From the IMG/VR virus record IMGVR_UViG_3300031741_000225, positions 1 to 27,513 of that record: DNA of 27,513 nt; one strand, written 5' to 3'. Position 1 is the stretch's first letter. Each line of letters opens with the position of its first letter. The position numbers and the translations under genes were made by a program. The stretch is from a virus. The notes under the pieces were generated by a model. That model did no database searches, was not told where the DNA came from, and saw nothing but the letters and a program-made list of their open reading frames with translations. Shown here one piece after another: positions 6,429 through 14,754 of the stretch.

Positions 6429-8246
6429 ATGTTAAAAATAATAATAGACAAAACTACGAAAAAAGAATACAGCATAAGCATTGACAATATCGATGGCGAA
6501 AATTCGATGATTTGTCCTGTTTGTTCTCATGAACGAAAGAAATCTACACAACAATGTTTATGCTTCAATAGTTCAATTCATGCTGGTAGATGCAACCATT
6601 GTTCTACGGTATTTTTTGAAAAGAGAAGCAATGCTCAGACCAAATTTAAAGCACTGCAAAAAGAAGGAAGAGTTGATCTTGAAGTTAGGAAATATTTTAA
6701 CAAAAGAGGCTTAGATTTAACGTTAGCAAAACAGTATAAAATTACAGGAACATCACACTATTTTAAAGAGGTTGATAGAACATTGAAGTGTATTTGTTTC
6801 AACTACTTAAATGGGGAGGAGATATTTTATAAGAAGTTTAAAACAGTAAACAAAAAATTTAGTTCTGAAGGCAAAGGACTTTTTTACAATCATAACGCTC
6901 TCGTCAATGCAGTTTTATTTGAAAAAGAACCCTATATTATTATAACAGAAGGTGAAGATGATTGCCTAAGTTATATACAGGCTGAATGTAAAAATACAGT
7001 ATCGGTTCCTGTAGGAAATAAAGGTTGGGATTTTTTAGATGACTACGATAAATATTTTGACAAATTAAGTAAAATATATATAGCTGTAGACCAAGATGAA
7101 GCAGGTTATGAATTAGAAACAGAATTGATTAGAAGATATAATACAGGTAATTGTTACAAAATAGATTTAAAGGATTGTAAGGATGCCAATGACTATTTGT
7201 TAAAGTATGGCATCGCTTCCTTAAAGGAGACTGTAACACATGCAAAGTTGATTGCTTCTAAAGGAACAAAAACTTTAACCAGTACAAAAGAAAATATACT
7301 TAAAATAAGAAAATATGGACTTGAAAAGGGAACATCGACTCATTACCCTGTATTAGATCCTCACTTTACTTGGAGGACAAAGGAAATGACTTTGTTTAGT
7401 GGCTTTCCAGGATTTGGAAAGACAACATATTTGAAAAACTTATCAATGGTAAAAAGTATTCATGATGAATGGAAGTGGGGAGTATTCTCTCCTGAAAGTG
7501 GAAGTGCTGAAAACTATTATATTGAATTGATAGAGGTATTTACAGGTAAGGAAGTGTCTATTAAAGATAGTAAAGGAAAATGCTGTACAGATGAAGAGTT
7601 TGAAACAGCATGTGACTTTATAGATGCTCATTTCTTTTTTGTATCCCTTGAAAATGAACCTTGTACCATAGAAAATATATTTAAAGAGTTTCAAATACTT
7701 GTTAAAAAATATGGTATCAAAGGAGGCATCATAGATCCATTCAATCAATTAGTAAGACACAAAACACAAATGGCTAGAGATTTATATGTACAGGAATTTA
7801 TAAGAGATTCTAGACTATTTATAAATAAGAATGACTTTCATTTGGCAGTGGTAGAACATCCAAAGGAACCTTTCGACAAAGGTAAAAAAACTATAGCGGA
7901 ACCTACTCAGTTCGACATTGCTGAAGGACAGGCATGGAACAGAGGTATGGACAATATAATAATCTTGCATAGAGAAGACTACCTTGAAAATCCTTTGGAA
8001 TCTCCTACTAAAATAAATGTAAGAAAGATTAGAAATAGAAAGGTAGTTGGATATCCTGGTTCATTCTATATGAAATTTATAGTAGAACAGAATAGATATG
8101 TTCAAGAAGATAATTATTCACCATTTCCAAATACAGGAAATGAAACTTATTTAAACCAAAAAAAGAGAAGAGGCAGAACAAATGAAAATAGACCGAAAAG
8201 GACTTCTAGAAGTACTAAAGTCCGTTCAAATGGGACTGGCAAGTAA
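6429..8246 (+). CDS. Bifunctional primase-helicase (T7 gp4/Twinkle type)
   Basis: 605 residues in the order zinc-binding, TOPRIM primase, DnaB-type helicase. Zinc ligands: CPVC at 29-32 and CNHC at 55-58 (two more Cys at 43 and 45). TOPRIM: TEGEDD at about 173-178 (catalytic Glu) and AVDQDEAG at about 219-226 (the DxD metal site). Helicase: Walker A GFPGFGKTT at about 325-333, Walker B GGIIDPFNQL near 435, and C-terminal DNA-contact/arginine region ending RKIRNRKVVGYPGSFYMKF. It should be a ring-shaped helicase that synthesises primers for the polymerase at 12238. The last 65 bases overlap the sliding clamp gene; the overlapping C-terminal tail is simply basic (KKRRGRTNENRPKR). Start at 6429 has no clear Shine-Dalgarno; a Met at residue 27 is too close to the zinc motif to be likely. 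Confidence 0.95.
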   Translation: MLKIIIDKTTKKEYSISIDNIDGENSMICPVCSHERKKSTQQCLCFNSSIHAGRCNHCSTVFFEKRSNAQTKFKALQKEGRVDLEVRKYFNKRGLDLTLAKQYKITGTSHYFKEVDRTLKCICFNYLNGEEIFYKKFKTVNKKFSSEGKGLFYNHNALVNAVLFEKEPYIIITEGEDDCLSYIQAECKNTVSVPVGNKGWDFLDDYDKYFDKLSKIYIAVDQDEAGYELETELIRRYNTGNCYKIDLKDCKDANDYLLKYGIASLKETVTHAKLIASKGTKTLTSTKENILKIRKYGLEKGTSTHYPVLDPHFTWRTKEMTLFSGFPGFGKTTYLKNLSMVKSIHDEWKWGVFSPESGSAENYYIELIEVFTGKEVSIKDSKGKCCTDEEFETACDFIDAHFFFVSLENEPCTIENIFKEFQILVKKYGIKGGIIDPFNQLVRHKTQMARDLYVQEFIRDSRLFINKNDFHLAVVEHPKEPFDKGKKTIAEPTQFDIAEGQAWNRGMDNIIILHREDYLENPLESPTKINVRKIRNRKVVGYPGSFYMKFIVEQNRYVQEDNYSPFPNTGNETYLNQKKRRGRTNENRPKRTSRSTKVRSNGTGK

Positions 8247-9195
8247 GGAAATTATAAGTCAATCTTCATCCTTTGTATTTAATAAAGAAGAAATTATTGC
8301 ATACAATGATGAAATACTTGTAAGGTTTCCTTACATCGCAGAGTTTGAAGGAGCAGTAGAAGCAGATCCATTATTGAAACTATTGAGTAAGTACAAGGTT
8401 AAAGAATTGGATGTGGAAGTAACAGAAAAGGAATTGATATTCAAATCCAAAACAAGTCAAGCAGGAGTATTATTACAGGACGTTCATTTACCCTATGAAA
8501 ATATTGCTGTAAATCAAAACTTTCAGAATCTACCTACTGACTTTTTAAAGTTATGTAAAGTAGCAAGTTTGTCAGCCAGTAGAGATATTAGTAATGTCAT
8601 TCTTACATGTTTACATATAAATGGCAATAAAATAGAAGCATGCGATAGATTTAGATATTCTAGAATTACTATGGATACAAGAATGCACAAATTCCTGATA
8701 CGTGTTGTGGATATCGATAAATTGGTTAAGGCAAATTTCAATCCAAAATCATACAGCAAAGATTCTTCTTGGATTCATTTTAAAAATGACATAGGAGCTA
8801 TCTTTTCCTGCAAATTGGTGAATGCAAAATATCTTAAAACAGACAAACTTCAAAATGTAGAAGGATTCAGTTTTGACATTCCTGAAGCAATACAGGATGC
8901 AGTAGAAAAAGCTTCTACATTTAGTGGTACATTCAATGCAGATGAATCTGAAAGAATTAAAATCAATATAACGGAAGACAATTTTAATATTGAAAGTAAA
9001 AATGATAGTGGATGGTTTAAAGAAGATATTAAATTTGCATACAAAGGAGAGGATTTAGAATTTTTTATCAATCCTGACCATTTTGGTGATGCTATTGATA
9101 AATTTAAGACTATTACTTCTAATGGATCTTTAATCAAATTTGAGTCTGAAAATATATATCATGTAATCGCATTATTACAGAAAAAGAAAAAATAA
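8182..9195 (+). CDS. DNA polymerase sliding clamp (beta/DnaN-like)
   Basis: 337 residues, close to the length of bacterial beta clamps (about 370). The beginning MKIDRKGLLEVLKSVQMGL and the pattern of three repeated alpha-beta modules are those of DnaN: 'SFVFNKEEIIAYNDEILVRF', 'HINGNKIEACDRFRYSRITMD' (the standard 'DS/R-H/Y-R' end of domain 2's first strand) and a C-terminal 'ENIYHVIALLQ' like the conserved C-terminus of beta. The ring tethers the polymerase and is loaded by the ATPase at 16978. Start at ATG 8182 lies within the primase-helicase gene behind AGAGGC; coupling is likely. T4-type phages instead have a gp45 trimeric clamp, so a bacterial-style clamp is informative about ancestry. 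Confidence 0.85.
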   Translation: MKIDRKGLLEVLKSVQMGLASKEIISQSSSFVFNKEEIIAYNDEILVRFPYIAEFEGAVEADPLLKLLSKYKVKELDVEVTEKELIFKSKTSQAGVLLQDVHLPYENIAVNQNFQNLPTDFLKLCKVASLSASRDISNVILTCLHINGNKIEACDRFRYSRITMDTRMHKFLIRVVDIDKLVKANFNPKSYSKDSSWIHFKNDIGAIFSCKLVNAKYLKTDKLQNVEGFSFDIPEAIQDAVEKASTFSGTFNADESERIKINITEDNFNIESKNDSGWFKEDIKFAYKGEDLEFFINPDHFGDAIDKFKTITSNGSLIKFESENIYHVIALLQKKKK

Positions 9196-9196
9196 T

Positions 9197-10132
9197 ATGA
9201 ATAAAGTATCACTATTTGGAGAAGACGATGACGAAATGGCAAGAAATATGTCATCATACTTTGGTGTACCTCCATTTTCTGTAGTAGATACGACTACTAG
9301 AGAATGGATGGCAAGGAAAAGAAAATGGGATGAATTAATAAAGGATGAAGGACAAACAAGAAAAGATGCTTTGGGATTACAGACCTTAAAAATTAAAGGA
9401 ATTCCTCAAATGAAAAATCAAGGCATAAGTATCCTTGATGCATGTTTGGCAGAAATAATGGTGAAGTGGTTTACTGAAAAAGATTATACTACCTTTGATC
9501 CATTTGCAGGAGATACTATATTTGGATTTGTAAGTGCTTTTTTAGGAAGACCATTTACAGGAATTGAATTAAGAAAGGAACAAGCAGACCAAAACCAAAA
9601 AAAATGTGATGAGCATAAGTTGAATGCAAAATATATATGTGACACATCAGTCAATATGTCAAAATATATAGAAAACGAAAGTATGGATTTCATATTTAGC
9701 TGTCCTCCATATGCAGATTTGGAAGTATATTCTGATGACCCTAAAGATTTATCTACTATGGGTTATGATGGTTTCTTTGATGTATACAAAACGATATTGA
9801 GAAGAACATACAGGAAATTAAAACAGGATAGGTTTGCATGTATTGTGATAAGCGAAGTACGAAGTAAAAAGACAGGAGCTTATATTTCTTTAGTTCCTAA
9901 TACTATTAATATTATGAAAAAAGCAGGATATATCTATTACAATGAAATAATCCTCCTTAACAGTGTAGGTACACTCCCATTCAGGGCAGGTAATAGTATG
10001 AATGCAACTAGGAAGATAGGGAGAAGGCATCAGAATGTACTTGTGTTTTATAAAGGGAACTTGAAAAACATAAAGACAACATTTTCTGACATTATGCCTA
10101 AGAATAAAAAGTATGAAAAGGAAGAAAATTAA
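9197..10132 (+). CDS. DNA methyltransferase (N6-adenine/N4-cytosine type)
   Basis: 311 residues. SAM-binding motif I is TTFDPFAGDTIFGF with Asp101, preceded by a helix. The catalytic motif IV is SCPPY at 168-172 (the [D/N/S]PP[Y/W/F] class of amino-methyltransferases). Motif X-like residues precede motif I (GIPQMKNQGISILDACLAEIM), so the order is like the beta-gamma group of phage orphan methylases. Probably protects phage DNA from restriction or marks it; no cognate nuclease is adjacent. The ATG lies one base after the clamp stop, and its stop overlaps the start of the next gene as TAATG, so clamp, methyltransferase and SpeD-like gene are one operon. Confidence 0.85.
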   Translation: MNKVSLFGEDDDEMARNMSSYFGVPPFSVVDTTTREWMARKRKWDELIKDEGQTRKDALGLQTLKIKGIPQMKNQGISILDACLAEIMVKWFTEKDYTTFDPFAGDTIFGFVSAFLGRPFTGIELRKEQADQNQKKCDEHKLNAKYICDTSVNMSKYIENESMDFIFSCPPYADLEVYSDDPKDLSTMGYDGFFDVYKTILRRTYRKLKQDRFACIVISEVRSKKTGAYISLVPNTINIMKKAGYIYYNEIILLNSVGTLPFRAGNSMNATRKIGRRHQNVLVFYKGNLKNIKTTFSDIMPKNKKYEKEEN

Positions 10133-10446
10133 TGAAAGCTGAAATATTTAACTATAAAGATTGGGTAGAAAATACAGACCCATATTCATTATTTAAAGAA
10201 TTTAAACATCTTTTAGAATATTCTAATTTTCAAATATTAGGAACTGTAGACCATCATTTTGAACCTTATGGGTATACAGCATTGTTTCTATTAGGAGAAA
10301 GTCATCTTGCTATTCATACTTTTGATGAAGAAGACAAAACATATATAGAATTAAGTAGTTGTAATAAAGAATATTATGATAGATTTATTTACTACTATAA
10401 GAATACAACCAAAGCAAACCTAGAAAAAATAGGACTTAATGAGTGA
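10132..10446 (+). CDS. S-adenosylmethionine decarboxylase-like protein (SpeD/SpeH fold), 104 aa
   Basis: The segment LLGESHLAIHTFDEEDKTYIELSSC matches the core of prokaryotic AdoMet decarboxylase. The family cleaves itself at Glu-Ser to make a pyruvoyl group; here Ser57 in E-S-H, His62 and Cys77 keep exactly the +5 and +15 spacing of Ser63, His68 and Cys83 of the Thermotoga enzyme (numbers from memory). At 104 residues it is shorter than the usual 115-130; the C-terminal part is reduced. Family members make decarboxylated SAM for spermidine, and some phage and bacterial relatives have been reported to decarboxylate ornithine or arginine instead. Which substrate applies cannot be told here. 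TAATG overlap with the DNA methyltransferase. Confidence 0.8.
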   Translation: MKAEIFNYKDWVENTDPYSLFKEFKHLLEYSNFQILGTVDHHFEPYGYTALFLLGESHLAIHTFDEEDKTYIELSSCNKEYYDRFIYYYKNTTKANLEKIGLNE

Positions 10447-10492
10447 TTTAGTTGATATACTATATGTTTGGAAATAGAAAAGGAGATTGAAA

Positions 10493-10717
10493 ATGTACAT
10501 TAAAGATAAGAGATTCAAAAAGATGGTGGATGTGGCAAACCCTGAATGTCAACAATATAAATGTTATTGGGCTAGATGTGATCCAGGTTCTTTTACGCAA
10601 GGACAAGGATATCGTTTCCGATCTAACGATTGGTTATGTGGAAATAGAGAAATCAGAGGATGCCCTGATGAACCTAAACTCAGGAAGGTTTTAAATGAAA
10701 AAATGGAAAAGAATTAA
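10493..10717 (+). CDS. Hypothetical Cys-containing protein, 74 aa
   Basis: The ATG at 10493 has AAAGGAG at an ideal distance (10480-10486); the in-frame TTG at 10487 is too close to it. The product (MYIKDKRFKKMVDVANPEC...) is basic and has four Cys (C19, C24, C29 and further C49, C57) spread as C-x4-C-x4-C, so a zinc site is possible but not standard. No family recognised. The next gene starts inside its last 23 bases. Confidence 0.55.
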   Translation: MYIKDKRFKKMVDVANPECQQYKCYWARCDPGSFTQGQGYRFRSNDWLCGNREIRGCPDEPKLRKVLNEKMEKN

Positions 10718-10862
10718 AAAGGAATGTATGAAATATGAATACTGTATTGATAAATGCCTCTACTTAAAAGAAGATGAATGTGTACAACAGGGAGTAACAG
10801 ATCATTACATACCTTCATGGTGGACTAAAGCAAATCATCCAAAAAAGAAGTATTTACAATGA
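10695..10862 (+). CDS. Hypothetical Cys-containing protein, 55 aa
   Basis: ATG 10695 with AGGAAGGTTTT upstream, overlapping the previous gene by 23 bases. The product MKKWKRIKKECMKYEYCID... has a basic amphipathic N-terminus and C11, C17, C21 and C29 (C-x5-C-x3-C-x7-C), possibly metal-binding or disulfide-forming. It ends in an ATGA overlap with the next gene. No family recognised. Confidence 0.45.
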   Translation: MKKWKRIKKECMKYEYCIDKCLYLKEDECVQQGVTDHYIPSWWTKANHPKKKYLQ

Positions 10863-11011
10863 GTAATAAAAACTATGTTTGTCCAGTTTGTGAGATAGAA
10901 ACAATAGCTTTGCTTTGTCCTGAGTGCAAAAAGAAAGGGAAATTGATACCAACATTCGATAAACAACATTATTATGAGTCAAAGAGAAAGTATAAGCAAT
11001 ACTATGAGTAA
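10859..11011 (+). CDS. Small zinc-ribbon-like protein, 50 aa
   Basis: Starts in an ATGA overlap. The product has C8-P-V-C11 and C20-P-E-C23, the textbook spacing of a zinc ribbon, followed by a basic, Tyr-rich tail (YYESKRKYKQYYE). Likely a small zinc-binding protein that contacts nucleic acid or protein. Function unknown. The last 38 bases overlap the longer reading of the next gene. Confidence 0.5.
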   Translation: MSNKNYVCPVCEIETIALLCPECKKKGKLIPTFDKQHYYESKRKYKQYYE

Positions 11012-11336
11012 AATATATCAACACATGGGGGAAGGTCTATCAAGACCATCGTCAACAGCACATATTCAAAAAGGGATGCCAGCTGTGAGACCTACTACTA
11101 TGTCTGAACAAGAGCAGAAAGAAATTATATATCTGAAACAAATATTAAAAGTCAAACCAAAACTAATAGCTAAACACTACGGGATATCATCAGGAAGAGT
11201 ATACCGATTGACCAACGGACCAATTAGAAAACATCTTCATGTAGATCCTGAATACCAAGAACTCAAAGAGGAAATGGAATCAATCGGATTTCCTGCTAAA
11301 TGGGAAAATATGAAAATGTTATTGGAGGATTGGTAA
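10974..11336 (+). CDS. Helix-turn-helix DNA-binding protein, up to 120 aa
   Basis: The C-terminal half contains a clear helix-turn-helix (KVKPKLIAKHYGISSGRVYRLTNG, residues about 61-84), of the kind found in small phage regulators and transposase N-termini. The N-terminal 40 residues (Ser/Thr/Met-rich) look disordered. The start is uncertain: ATG 10974 overlaps the preceding gene by 38 bases without a good ribosome binding site, while in-frame ATGs at 11004 (overlapping the preceding stop) or 11025 are also possible. Likely a transcriptional regulator; its targets are unknown. Confidence 0.6.
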   Translation: MSQRESISNTMSKIYQHMGEGLSRPSSTAHIQKGMPAVRPTTMSEQEQKEIIYLKQILKVKPKLIAKHYGISSGRVYRLTNGPIRKHLHVDPEYQELKEEMESIGFPAKWENMKMLLEDW

Positions 11337-11337
11337 T

Positions 11338-11538
11338 ATGGAAACCTTTGAACTACTATCAATACCTAAAGCAAGAATAGGACTTGATGCACTGCTTACC
11401 GAGATACAAAGTCAAATGTGTACATGTGCAATACAATCTGATAATTGTGTGGGCGTTAGATGTGATGATTGTTTATACTATTATCGCAACAGAGATACTT
11501 TTGGAAGGTGGTACAAGAAAAAGGAGATTGAAAAATGA
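11338..11538 (+). CDS. Hypothetical Cys-rich protein, 66 aa
   Basis: ATG 11338 follows GGAGGAT about 9 bases upstream and stands one base after the previous stop. The product METFELLSIPKARIGLD... has Cys at 28, 30, 37, 42 and 45 (C-x-C-x6-C-x4-C-x2-C), a probable zinc-binding cluster, then a Tyr/Arg-rich stretch (YYYRNRDTFGRWYKKK). No family recognised. ATGA overlap with the next gene. Confidence 0.5.
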   Translation: METFELLSIPKARIGLDALLTEIQSQMCTCAIQSDNCVGVRCDDCLYYYRNRDTFGRWYKKKEIEK

Positions 11539-11804
11539 ACAGAAACTCACATGAAGAGTGTCAGAAGAAAATTAATAGGCTGTATACAGCTAATCAAGAT
11601 CTTGCTAGAGAAAATTCTAAAATCTTTAAGCTTTTAGAGACATCAGAAAACAAGATCAAAACTTTAGCAAGAGCATTAAAATTAATGAATAATGAATTTT
11701 ATATTGGTGTTGAGGAATCCGATAGATGTAGTGATGAAGTTGTTAATATATTTATCAATAGAGCAGAAAAGGAGATAGATAATGAAAGATATACAAATCG
11801 ATAA
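11535..11804 (+). CDS. Coiled-coil protein, 89 aa
   Basis: Starts at an ATGA overlap with AAAGGAG in front. Residues about 8-50 (CQKKINRLYTANQDLARENSKIFKLLETSENKI...) follow a heptad pattern with Leu/Ile at a and d positions, so a coiled coil is expected. The C-terminus is acidic-polar. The next gene begins 22 bases before its stop. No family recognised. Confidence 0.55.
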   Translation: MNRNSHEECQKKINRLYTANQDLARENSKIFKLLETSENKIKTLARALKLMNNEFYIGVEESDRCSDEVVNIFINRAEKEIDNERYTNR

Positions 11805-12084
11805 AAAAGAAGTTCTATTCAGACTCATATCTAATGGATCAATAGAAGAAATTAAAAAGTTTTTTGCTTTTACCTGTTCTCAATCTGTGAGCTTCAAATG
11901 GATTTTGGACAGGCTCGAAAAGGCTGAAAAGAATCTTGTTATTGAGGTTAGAGCTAGAGAATTAAGAACAACCCTTGGATATATCTGTCCTAAAGGTCGT
12001 GAGCCTGAATCATGCAAAGACTTGTGTTCGCTCTGTCTTGAAGATTGGTCAATTAAAAAAGCTAAAGAAGAATTGGTGTATTAA
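11782..12084 (+). CDS. Hypothetical protein with C-terminal Cys cluster, 100 aa
   Basis: ATG 11782 follows AAAAGGAG. Mostly helical N-terminal 65 residues (KEVLFRLISNGSIEEIKKFFAF) followed by a Cys cluster at 69, 78, 82 and 85 (YICPKGREPESCKDLCSLC: C-x8-C-x3-C-x2-C), a plausible single zinc site, then a short basic helix. No family recognised. Confidence 0.55.
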   Translation: MKDIQIDKKEVLFRLISNGSIEEIKKFFAFTCSQSVSFKWILDRLEKAEKNLVIEVRARELRTTLGYICPKGREPESCKDLCSLCLEDWSIKKAKEELVY

Positions 12085-12085
12085 A

Positions 12086-12241
12086 ATGAATACAAAAAAA
12101 TATAGGATTATAAGAGTAGATGAAAATGGAAATAATCATCCATGTACACCTCCACTAGATAAAAATATGGCAGAGTTATCAGTAGCACATTGGAACAATG
12201 CCATACAATCAATAAAATATATATTGGAAGAAGTGATATGA
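12086..12241 (+). CDS. Hypothetical protein, 51 aa
   Basis: The longer open frame back to 11975 overlaps the previous gene in full; ATG 12086, one base after that gene's stop, gives MNTKKYRIIRVDENGNN..., a typical small phage protein with a beta N-terminus and a helix (AELSVAHWNNAIQSIKYILEEV). It ends in an ATGA overlap with the DNA polymerase gene. No family recognised. Confidence 0.5.
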   Translation: MNTKKYRIIRVDENGNNHPCTPPLDKNMAELSVAHWNNAIQSIKYILEEVI

Positions 12242-14754
12242 GTTTATTTGCAGAAGAGGAAATACCTACAATATCTGATTGCAGAAAATGTAAGCAGTAT
12301 CTTTTTTGCAAATCACCAAAAATGGTAGTGGAAGGAGAAGGACATAAAGAAATACTGATTGTAAAAAATAAAGTATCTGAATTTGGAGATGAAGATGGTT
12401 TATATCACTATGAACAAACTTTATGGAAAACATTAGAAAAATACAATATAGATATTGAAATGGATTGCTGGATGACTTCAGCTATTATTTGTTATACAGA
12501 AAAAATAACGAAAGGAATATTAAAAAACTGCAAAGAGAATTTAATAAATACGATCAAAGAATTAAAACCAAAACTAGTCATTCTAATAGGTGAAAATTCC
12601 ATACAGAATTTCATAGGAGATAGGTTTGTAAAAGAAGCAGGCAAAATAGGGAAGTGGAGAGGATTTGTCATTCCAGATCAAACATACAAAACATGGGTAC
12701 TTCCTGTTTATGATTTTGATGATGATGAATCTGACAAAGTAAGAACTTTAATATTTGAAAGAGATATTGAAAATGCCTTATGTAAAATAGATGAAGTATT
12801 TCCAGACATTGACAAAGAAATAGAAGTAATTCAAGACATAGAAAAAATATCTGCTTATTTATATTCTCTTTTAAAGAGAGCAAGAAAAGAAACTTTTACT
12901 ATTGCGATAGATTATGAAACTACAGGATTGAAACCATACAATAAAATACATAAAATTAAAACGGTAGCTGTATCAGATGGTATTAGAACTGTAGCATTTC
13001 CAAATAAGTTTCCTTCTTTGTTTGCAAAGATATTGAAAAATCCAAATATAGAAAAGGTTCTTCAAAATGCCAAGTTTGAAAACATATGGAGCCTTCATAA
13101 GTTTGGAACAAGAATAAAAAATGTAATAGCAGACACTCAATTAAATACCCATATACTAGATAATAGAAGAGGTATTACAGGATTAAAGTTTCAAGCCTAT
13201 GTTAGATTTGGAGTAATAGATTATTCTTCACATATAGAAAAATATTTAAAGTCAGAAGAAGGACATGGGAATGCTGTAAATACTATTGATAAGGCTCCTA
13301 TTTGGGATTTATTATATTATAATGGTAAAGATGCTCTTTTTACTATTATGCTTCATAATTTACAAGTAGAAGAATTTAAAAAGAATCCTAAATTAAAAGT
13401 AGCCAGTGATATATATCATGAAGGTCTATTTGCTTTAAATGAAATAGAAAACAATGGTATTAATATTGATTTAGAATACTGTCATAGAATGGATGAAGAC
13501 CTACAACAGGAAATAGATGCTTACTTATCTGAATTGAATGAATATAAAGAAATCAAACTATGGAAAAAGGTATACAAAGATGAGTTTAATTTGGATTCTG
13601 ATAAACAAACACAAGAAATAGTATATAAGAGATTGAAGTACAAAGCAAAAAAGTTTACAGATAAAGGTTCTGCATCTACAGATGAGGAAGCACTTAGAAA
13701 ATTAAATGTTCCATTCCTAAATGTAGTATTGAAACTAAGAAAGATAATGAAAGCAAAAAATACTTTCTTGGCTGGTATTATAAAGGAAACTTCTGAAGAT
13801 GGTTTACTGCATCCATTTTTTAATTTGCATACGACAGTTTCCTACAGATCCAGTTCTCAGAATTTAAACTTCCAGAATCTTCCTATACGAGATAAGAAGA
13901 TAGGTAAAATTATAAGGAATGCGTTTATTCCAAGAAAAGGAAATCAGCTATGTGAGTTAGATTTTTCAGGAATTGAAGTTCGTGTGAGTTGCTTTTATAA
14001 TCAGGATAAAAAATTGCTATATGATGTTATACATGGTGATATGCATCGTGATATGGCAGGGGAATGTTATAAGATTTCAGCAGAAGATATGCAGGAATTG
14101 AAGAAAGACGATCCTAAAAATTATAAGATGATTCGTTATAGTGGTAAAAGTGGATTTGTGTTCCCTGAATTTTATGGAGACTACTATGAAAATATAGCAA
14201 AGTCTTTGTGGGCATATGCAGATGAATTCGAACTAATGTATTTTTCTGACATTACTATTAAAGAACATATGGAGACACAGGGTATTAGATCTTATAAACA
14301 GTTTGAAGATCATATTCAAAAAGTAGAATATGATTTTTGGAATAAGAGATATGTAACATACAAAAAATGGAAGGATAAATGGTACAAGCAATATCAAAAG
14401 GATGGTTATGTAGAAAATCTTCTTGGATTTAAATATATTGAATATATGAATAAAAGACAAGCAATAAATTATCCAATTCAAGGATTAGGTTTTTTATTAC
14501 TGCTTTGGTGTCTAAATAAACTTTCCGTATGGTTAAAGGAGAATAAGTATGAAACATTATCAATAGGACAAATACATGATAGTATTCTTTTGGATATAGT
14601 TCCAGAAGAAAGAGATGTTGTTTTGAAAAAAGCAAAGCATATTATGGAAGTAGAAATAATGGAATTTGATTTTATCAATATACCTATTGAAGCAGAAATT
14701 GAATTGTGTAAGATTGATGAATCATGGTTCTACAAAGAGGAGATTAAAATATGA
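12238..14754 (+). CDS. Family A DNA polymerase with 3'-5' exonuclease and UDG-like N-terminus
   Basis: Start at 12238 (MSLFAEEEIPTISDCRKC), in ATGA overlap with the previous stop; an in-frame ATG at 12190 would read into that gene. Residues 1-190 resemble a family 4-type uracil-DNA glycosylase (C-x2-C start, 'CWMTSAIICYTEK', 'KELKPKLVILIGENSIQNFI') but lack the catalytic GExPG-type motif, so it is probably non-catalytic. Exonuclease: DYETTGL (D225, E227), NAKFE (N277) and YYNGKD (D365). Polymerase: motif A LDFSGIEVR (D575), motif B R633/K637...FYG (647), motif C QIHDS (H780, D781). Motif B has one residue more between Lys and Tyr-Gly than T7 or E. coli Pol I. A similar fusion is, from memory, known in Bacillus phage SPO1. 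It should be the replicative polymerase; the separate 5' nuclease is at 21431. Confidence 0.95.
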   Translation: MSLFAEEEIPTISDCRKCKQYLFCKSPKMVVEGEGHKEILIVKNKVSEFGDEDGLYHYEQTLWKTLEKYNIDIEMDCWMTSAIICYTEKITKGILKNCKENLINTIKELKPKLVILIGENSIQNFIGDRFVKEAGKIGKWRGFVIPDQTYKTWVLPVYDFDDDESDKVRTLIFERDIENALCKIDEVFPDIDKEIEVIQDIEKISAYLYSLLKRARKETFTIAIDYETTGLKPYNKIHKIKTVAVSDGIRTVAFPNKFPSLFAKILKNPNIEKVLQNAKFENIWSLHKFGTRIKNVIADTQLNTHILDNRRGITGLKFQAYVRFGVIDYSSHIEKYLKSEEGHGNAVNTIDKAPIWDLLYYNGKDALFTIMLHNLQVEEFKKNPKLKVASDIYHEGLFALNEIENNGINIDLEYCHRMDEDLQQEIDAYLSELNEYKEIKLWKKVYKDEFNLDSDKQTQEIVYKRLKYKAKKFTDKGSASTDEEALRKLNVPFLNVVLKLRKIMKAKNTFLAGIIKETSEDGLLHPFFNLHTTVSYRSSSQNLNFQNLPIRDKKIGKIIRNAFIPRKGNQLCELDFSGIEVRVSCFYNQDKKLLYDVIHGDMHRDMAGECYKISAEDMQELKKDDPKNYKMIRYSGKSGFVFPEFYGDYYENIAKSLWAYADEFELMYFSDITIKEHMETQGIRSYKQFEDHIQKVEYDFWNKRYVTYKKWKDKWYKQYQKDGYVENLLGFKYIEYMNKRQAINYPIQGLGFLLLLWCLNKLSVWLKENKYETLSIGQIHDSILLDIVPEERDVVLKKAKHIMEVEIMEFDFINIPIEAEIELCKIDESWFYKEEIKI

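Noticed and set aside
8850-9137. Open frame on the - strand inside the sliding clamp gene
   Set aside because: It is a mirror of the clamp's AT-rich codons, lacks a ribosome binding site, and has low-complexity Leu/Ser composition. The same applies to the other - strand open frames across the window.
11034-11047. GGTCT/AGACC hairpin in the start region of the HTH gene
   Set aside because: Only 5 bp and within coding sequence with ordinary codons; no T-run or other signal.
12190-12237. Earlier in-frame ATG for the DNA polymerase
   Set aside because: It would read through the preceding 51-aa gene and has no ribosome binding site; 12238 gives the usual ATGA overlap and a natural N-terminus.
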